NCBI GenBank assembly: GCA_032718475.1 | Contig: JAUCBJ010004257.1 | Coordinates: forward strand, 1-21,505 | From: Nemertoderma westbladi | Taxonomy: Eukaryota; Xenacoelomorpha; Nemertodermatida; Nemertodermatidae | Direction: 5' to 3' | Length of the DNA stretch: 21,505 nt | Shown: positions 16,691-21,505 of the stretch, piece by piece | Numbering within the stretch: the stretch's first letter is position 1 | Layout of the letters: each line of letters starts with the position of its first letter | Translations under genes and position numbers: made by a program | The notes under the pieces: model-generated | The model's input: the letters and a program-made list of their open reading frames with translations, nothing else | Told to the model about the DNA's origin: nothing | Database searches by the model: none

Positions 16691-17921
16691 CATCCGGTAG
16701 GTTTTGGTAGTACGATGCTGCTGATGTGCTGTTCAAAAAATTAATATTTATAATACTAGACAAATAAATAATATAGGCCTAGGCCTAATTTAAATATAAT
16801 AACAAACCTCCCTTTCTTAAAATAACAAAATAATACAGTTCAGTAATAATAATCATTAACGAATCAACAGGAGACACCACGGAAATCCCATATGGTATTC
16901 AATCTAAAAGGAGTACGTCATGTTGCCAAGATTGGAATGGTAAAGCATCACATGACAGCGGAATAATATGTAGTACATATATGGGAGATCTATTTACTAA
17001 TAAACATAATGAAATCAATTACTGGCACACATTCCATAAAGATAAAATATTTTATTAATTCGTGGGATAATATGCTAGTAAATACAGAATAAATGAAACA
17101 AACATTAAGTATTAGTCATCATTTTAATGGACTTGATATCCATGGCGAATGAATATTGCGTCCAGTAAAAGGACTATCAAGCCATAACCAGGGGCGTTCA
17201 CCCACCAATGAGACACCAATATTATACCGTATTCCTGAGTTGGCGGTTAGTGCTATTAGAATTATAATGGAACCAGGCAGTGTCTTGTTTATATCAGCAT
17301 AGCTTGCTTGTAGGAGAGGAGGAGAGTGTGGGTGGATAGCTAAATAATATATTTCAGTATAACAGTATAATGGGGGGTGGATGGTGTAAACTTGGAGTTT
17401 AGAGGTTAGTTAGTTAGGACTATACTAAATGTGAGTTAATGATTATGATAACGTCACTAGAAAGGAATAATCGTATAATATAAACACTTGCATGGTGCGT
17501 GTGTTTAACTTGGCACATTTTTTTTTATTAATAAGCTAGCGCATTTTTTTTAAGTGTCACTTTTTTATCATTTGGAAAAACCAAATGCCAGAATTATTAT
17601 TTCATTGTTTGACACAATAATAATATAATTAATCATGTGCCATGTGATAAATAAGGTGGCCCATGGAATACTAAATATAGACGGAACCGCATTAGTGTTA
17701 TTTTTTCGGCCCCGAAATTTTTTTCAATAAAATGGTAGTATATGCCATAGAAACCTCAGAAAAAAATTTAAGCAAATTTGACCGGAGCGTTTCCATGGAA
17801 ACCGGGCAAACATAAAATTTCTAGGTTTTGCCATGAATTAATTATTTTTTTGCATCTACTACCCTATTTATTTTTATCCTATTTATTTTTATTTCTAGCA
17901 CAGGTAACTATAGCAACGAGG
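16691..17921. other. AT-rich spacer with X-box-like motifs near its end
   Basis: About 1.2 kb without a supported gene. It contains the palindrome described at 17789-17802 and TTTTTTTATTA-like runs at 17520-17560. Confidence 0.45.
17789..17802. promoter_or_regulatory. Perfect palindrome matching the RFX X-box
   Basis: GTTTCCATGGAAAC is a 14-bp perfect palindrome and fits the X-box pattern RYYNYYATRRNRAC bound by RFX factors, which drive many ciliary genes. Related words lie at 17744-17754 (GCCATAGAAAC, half site) and 17904-17917 (GTAACTATAGCAAC, one mismatch). No transcription start is identified nearby, so function is unproven. Confidence 0.35.
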
Positions 17922-18439
17922 TATTTAGTTTAGTTTAGTTTAGTTTAATACGCCAAATGCAAATTAAAATTAATACATACAGCACATAAATTCTTATAAA
18001 ACACAATGAACTGGCAAATCTATAAGGATTCTACGCATATGCGTATATTTCTTTTATGAAGTACTGCAGGTAAGTTACATACATTATAGGTACAAACATA
18101 TAACATATTACAAACATAAATAAACAATAAACAGATAGTGGGGTTCAAAATTATACGACGTAGATTGTAAGTAAAAATCACAATGTTGATAATTTTACAT
18201 ATTGCAATAAAAAATAAACATAAAAAAAAATTTAGTTGGCACGTTATGATTAAAATGTTTCTATTAAGAACGATACAGTAAAAACTTCGATGTGTGCAAT
18301 AATATTAAAAAAAACAAATAAAAAATAATAAAAATAATAAAAAATACCGTGCACTTCATATGAAAATATTAAAAACAAAGAACCTGATATTTAATTAAGT
18401 AAAAATTGTAATTACAATGATACAAAAGAAAAATTTAAT

Positions 18440-21409
18440 TTAATATAAGTACCGATGGAATGTAAACTGGGCAGTGGCAACTTGTCTAACTGGTATATCA
18501 CTATAAATATTCATTTTGGACTTCATGGCACAATCAAGACGATTTTTAAATAAGTTTACACTAGGATTACCATGAAAATCTCGAGCATTAACAACATTCT
18601 CATCCAACATATTCCATAAGTTTATTACACGAGACGCAAAACTGTTAGTGTGGAACAGATGTTGACCCGCGGTGTTTCGTTTGTACAATGTCAGTGATGA
18701 ACCTCTTGTCGAATATGAGTGACGCTGGCTTCTGAGTTCAAAAAAGTTACTATAGTCTACGTTATCAAGTTTGTGAACAAACTTGTATGTTGATATCATA
18801 TCCGCTCTAGCTCGTCTGTAAATCAGTGTCGGTATTTTAAGTGAACGAAGACGCTCCTCATATGACAGATGCTGTAGTGAAGGTACCATACGGGTTGCGC
18901 GGTGTTGCACTTGTTCTATGTGCTCGATATCCTTTTGAAGATACGGTGACCATACAACTGTACCATATTCGAGTAGCGGACGAATTATAGACTTATATAA
19001 CTTGGTAAACATTATCGGTTCCATAAACGTGAATGTGTGTTTTACTAAGTTAAGAATACGTGTCGCACGAGCAGCAATATTAGAACAATGAGCGGAGAAT
19101 GACATATTGGAACTAAAAGTAACACCAAGGTCTTTCTCTTCGCATACTGCATCCAGAACTGTGTTAGACATGTAGTATGGCGTTGATGGATTTCTACGAC
19201 CAAGGTGAAGTATTTTACACTTTGAAAAATTAAACTGTAAGTGCCATTTGTTTGCCCATTCAACAAGCCGGTTTAAGTCTGCTTGCAAGAAGTTGGTGTC
19301 GTCCGTACTAGAAATTTGTCTGTATATTTTCGTATCATCTACAAATATCTTACAACAAGATGTGATCATATCAGGAACATCATTAACGAAGATCAAGAAT
19401 AATATTGGCGCAGTAACAGTCCCTTGAGGAACGCCACTGGTCACCATTCGAGTCCCACTTAATACTCCATTAACCCTAACAGTTTGGGTACGCCCAGTAA
19501 GAAAGTTACCTATCCAAACTAAAACGTTGCCCTTTACACCATAACTCTCTAATTTATGCAGTAGCAGGGTGTGTGAGACAGTGTCAAAGGCTCGTCTTAG
19601 ATCGAGATACACAACATCAGCTCCAAGAGAATGCAGTTCATCTACAAAGTTGCAGAAGTCTTCCACTACTTCTAGTAACTGTGTAACTGTAGAACGGTGA
19701 GCACGAGCTCCGTGCTGGGCATCAGTGAAAATATTATTTCCTTCAAAATGACAAATAAGTGCATCACGAATAAACTTCTCACAGACCTTAGCCAAGATAC
19801 AAGTAAGGGATATGGGACGATAGTTATCCGGGTTATGTTTAGGAGGTTTCTTTAACAAGGGACTGATAATTGCAGTACGCCAGTCGTCCGGAACAACACC
19901 AGAATCAAAAGACAACTGGAATATAAACTGACATGGGACTGCAATGACCTCGGTTAACTCTTTCAGTATTCGACTATGTAGTTTGTCGGGGCCAGCAGAC
20001 TTGGTAGGATTCAAATCAGATAACAACTTCATCACATTTTCAATAGAAACGTCAACATTCTCAAGAAGGGGAATATCACGCTCAAAGGTTGGGGGGTCAG
20101 GTAATGGGTCACTGATGCCGTCGTCAGAAATAAACGCAGCAGAAAATGTGTCACTTAGAACTTCCGACATTTCAGACTCCGTGGTAACAGTCTGATTCCC
20201 TGTACGTAATGGGCCAATTGGGTTGCAACATTTTCTTTTAGAATTAACGTAAGACCAGAAAGCCTTAGGATTGGAACTACAAAGTTCAGCAATACGTTTT
20301 TCGTGATTTGATTTCGACACTCTACATGCCCTACCAGCCGTCTGTCTGGCACTGACATATCTATTACGGTTGCGCTCAGTAGGATATGTCCTCCAACGTT
20401 GAAAAAGCACTTGCTTCCTCTGAACAGCAGAAATTGCAGTCTGTGACATCCAGCGTTCCCTAAAAGATGAACGAGCATTTACAATGGGGACATACACATC
20501 TTGGCCAGTTAAGAGTTCAGATTTTAATATAATCCATGCCTCATCAGCAGATAAATCGGTAAACCTATCAGACCAGTCAATATCTCGCAATGAATCACGC
20601 CAACTATTGTAATCAGCAGTATCATACCTAAGGTGAGTTATCAAGGGTTCAGATATACACATTATATTAAGTTTACAAAATGTAATACCATGATCTGATT
20701 TACCAATGGGACTAAATACACGGACATCTGAAACTGCATCGTGTGATTTAGATATAAATAAATCAAGTGTAGAATCTGAACCATTATTCGAAAACCTAGT
20801 AAATTCATAGACATGCTGTGTAAAATGTCGATCTAAAAAAAAATTTAAAAATGCACGCTCAAAGGGTCTCGCAAGTGGTTTGAGAACAAGTTGCTCCCAA
20901 TCTATATAAGGAAAATTGAAATCACCCAGTAAAAATAATTCATTATTGCTGGTATAACTACTTATTGCATCAATAAGAAAATGTAAACTAGCATTATTTA
21001 TGTCCGTAGATGAGGTAGAGCGGTATATACATGTAACTACAAACTTTCGGCCATTATGAAAATTAATTTCAGCACAAACATAATCTGAGAAAATGACATT
21101 ACCAAGGTCAACTTGTTGCACCCTGGAAACTGAATACATTGACGAAATTCTAATATATAGAGCAACCCCACCCCCAAACAAATCACGATCATCCCGAAAT
21201 AAATGGTATGGACCAAGCGATTGTACTTCATCTGGGATCGAGTTGTCTACCCATGTTTCAGTTATACCAATAATGTCCGGTTTTAATAAGGCGACTCTGA
21301 CTTTAAGTTCAGTCAGCTTATTTCGTAAGCATTGTGCATTTAAATTTAAAACCTTAAAACCACCATCGATTGACCATTGCTCCTGTTCTGCATTAACATT
21401 GACTCCTTG
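18440..21409 (-). CDS. LINE ORF2: AP endonuclease and reverse transcriptase
   Basis: About 989 codons are open between TGA (21410-21412) and TAA (18440-18442). Endonuclease signatures in order: FKVLNLNAQCLRNKLTEL, DIIGITETW (catalytic E), LYIR, CIYRS, LLGDFNFPYIDW and KSDHG. Reverse transcriptase, with residues counted from codon 21181: DWRTAIISPLLKK (433-445), NYRPISLT (453-460), QHGARAHRSTVTQLL (489-503), motif A DLRRAFD (527-533), motif B SGVPQG (582-587), motif C FVDD (613-616), then KCKILHL, DLGVTF and PLLEYGTVVWSP in the thumb. All catalytic aspartates are present. Motif C has V where A is usual, and QHGFRPGRST-type residues are altered to QHGARAHRST. The protein would nick target DNA and copy its own RNA there. 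No ATG precedes the endonuclease after the TGA, so the true start is probably upstream and the TGA is a disabling mutation. Confidence 0.92.
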   Translation of the reverse strand, partial: QGVNVNAEQEQWSIDGGFKVLNLNAQCLRNKLTELKVRVALLKPDIIGITETWVDNSIPDEVQSLGPYHLFRDDRDLFGGGVALYIRISSMYSVSRVQQVDLGNVIFSDYVCAEINFHNGRKFVVTCIYRSTSSTDINNASLHFLIDAISSYTSNNELFLLGDFNFPYIDWEQLVLKPLARPFERAFLNFFLDRHFTQHVYEFTRFSNNGSDSTLDLFISKSHDAVSDVRVFSPIGKSDHGITFCKLNIMCISEPLITHLRYDTADYNSWRDSLRDIDWSDRFTDLSADEAWIILKSELLTGQDVYVPIVNARSSFRERWMSQTAISAVQRKQVLFQRWRTYPTERNRNRYVSARQTAGRACRVSKSNHEKRIAELCSSNPKAFWSYVNSKRKCCNPIGPLRTGNQTVTTESEMSEVLSDTFSAAFISDDGISDPLPDPPTFERDIPLLENVDVSIENVMKLLSDLNPTKSAGPDKLHSRILKELTEVIAVPCQFIFQLSFDSGVVPDDWRTAIISPLLKKPPKHNPDNYRPISLTCILAKVCEKFIRDALICHFEGNNIFTDAQHGARAHRSTVTQLLEVVEDFCNFVDELHSLGADVVYLDLRRAFDTVSHTLLLHKLESYGVKGNVLVWIGNFLTGRTQTVRVNGVLSGTRMVTSGVPQGTVTAPILFLIFVNDVPDMITSCCKIFVDDTKIYRQISSTDDTNFLQADLNRLVEWANKWHLQFNFSKCKILHLGRRNPSTPYYMSNTVLDAVCEEKDLGVTFSSNMSFSAHCSNIAARATRILNLVKHTFTFMEPIMFTKLYKSIIRPLLEYGTVVWSPYLQKDIEHIEQVQHRATRMVPSLQHLSYEERLRSLKIPTLIYRRARADMISTYKFVHKLDNVDYSNFFELRSQRHSYSTRGSSLTLYKRNTAGQHLFHTNSFASRVINLWNMLDENVVNARDFHGNPSVNLFKNRLDCAMKSKMNIYSDIPVRQVATAQFTFHRYLY

Positions 21410-21412
21410 TCA

Positions 21413-21505
21413 ATCCTGATGTCGGAATGATTGATGAGATGGAGTCGGAGGAAGAGTGGATTCGTCCAATTGGTTTACAGTATCATCTGGGATGACGTTT
21501 TCCAT
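21413..21505 (-). pseudogene. ORF2 N-terminus upstream of an in-frame TGA
   Basis: In the same frame as the endonuclease, an ATG at the extreme window edge (21505-21503) opens 31 codons, MENVIPDDTVNQLDES ... PSHQSFRHQD, then TGA. The peptide is acidic and proline/serine-rich, plausible as an ORF2 leader. Whether the ATG is the start or an internal methionine cannot be seen. It could alternatively be the end of a separate upstream ORF. Confidence 0.45.

Larger units (their letters stand above)
17922..21505 (-). mobile_element. Long CR1/L2/Jockey-type LINE, reaching the window edge
   Basis: The element reads minus. It enters at the right edge (21505), carries an ORF2-like frame with endonuclease and reverse transcriptase, then about 500 bp of AT-rich 3' untranslated sequence (17946-18439). 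It ends in a short (AAACT)n tail (GTTTA repeats at about 17922-17945 on the plus strand). A pentanucleotide tail rather than poly(A) is typical of the CR1/L2 group, and the C-terminal block RVINLWNMLDENVV also resembles CR1/L2-type proteins. The exact clade needs a tree. Any ORF1 lies outside the window. Confidence 0.85.

Noticed and set aside
19944-20478. Additional open frames within the long LINE on both strands
   Set aside because: They overlap the endonuclease/reverse transcriptase frame in other phases and show no homology of their own.
1-21505. CRISPR array or bacterial operon
   Set aside because: The repeats are contiguous, without unique spacers of regular length, and the setting is a eukaryotic, retrotransposon-rich genome.

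Overview
The window looks like non-coding, repeat-rich DNA from a metazoan nuclear genome, most plausibly a marine invertebrate. The evidence is AT-rich spacer, no compact operon-like genes, intron-style splice signals, several non-LTR retrotransposon copies, a tRNA-derived SINE, foldback transposons and five separate minisatellite arrays. The foldback elements with 15-bp subrepeats recall sea urchin TU elements, and the frequent TAGGCCTA and CCGGTACC words would also suit a deuterostome. This is inference; no phylum can be fixed from the sequence alone.

Layout: 1-640 is AT-rich spacer with a C20 tract. 641-1736 is a 5'-truncated LINE on the minus strand. 2737-3390 is a higher-order satellite built on GATATC. 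3761-4231 is a degenerate minisatellite of about 16 bp. 4901-5201 is seven exact 43-bp repeats, with a CTCF-like core at six unit junctions. 5499-5530 is a perfect hairpin. 5537-6259 holds the 3' ends of decayed LINEs. 7443-9181 is a nested pair of foldback transposons: an element made of 17-bp repeats, interrupted near its right end by a 1.17-kb element made of 15-bp repeats, each with a candidate 9-bp target duplication. 9298-9850 is a GC-rich open frame with an AT-hook, possibly a first exon. 10018-10967 is a SINE head followed by about 35 copies of a 23-bp repeat. 11303-11460 looks like the last exon of a minus-strand host gene. 11461-17900 is mostly spacer, with a small CCTAGG inverted-repeat cluster, a LINE scrap on the plus strand, two weak candidate plus-strand exons and a palindrome-rich stretch. 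17922-21505 is a long LINE of the CR1/L2/Jockey type on the minus strand. It has endonuclease and reverse transcriptase domains and is nearly intact apart from one in-frame TGA.

No complete host gene is visible. The only protein-coding content with clear homology is retrotransposon-derived. The long LINE could in principle supply reverse transcriptase to SINE-like passengers. The foldback elements show no coding capacity and would need a transposase from elsewhere. The long open frames across the satellites are by-products of stop-free repeat units.
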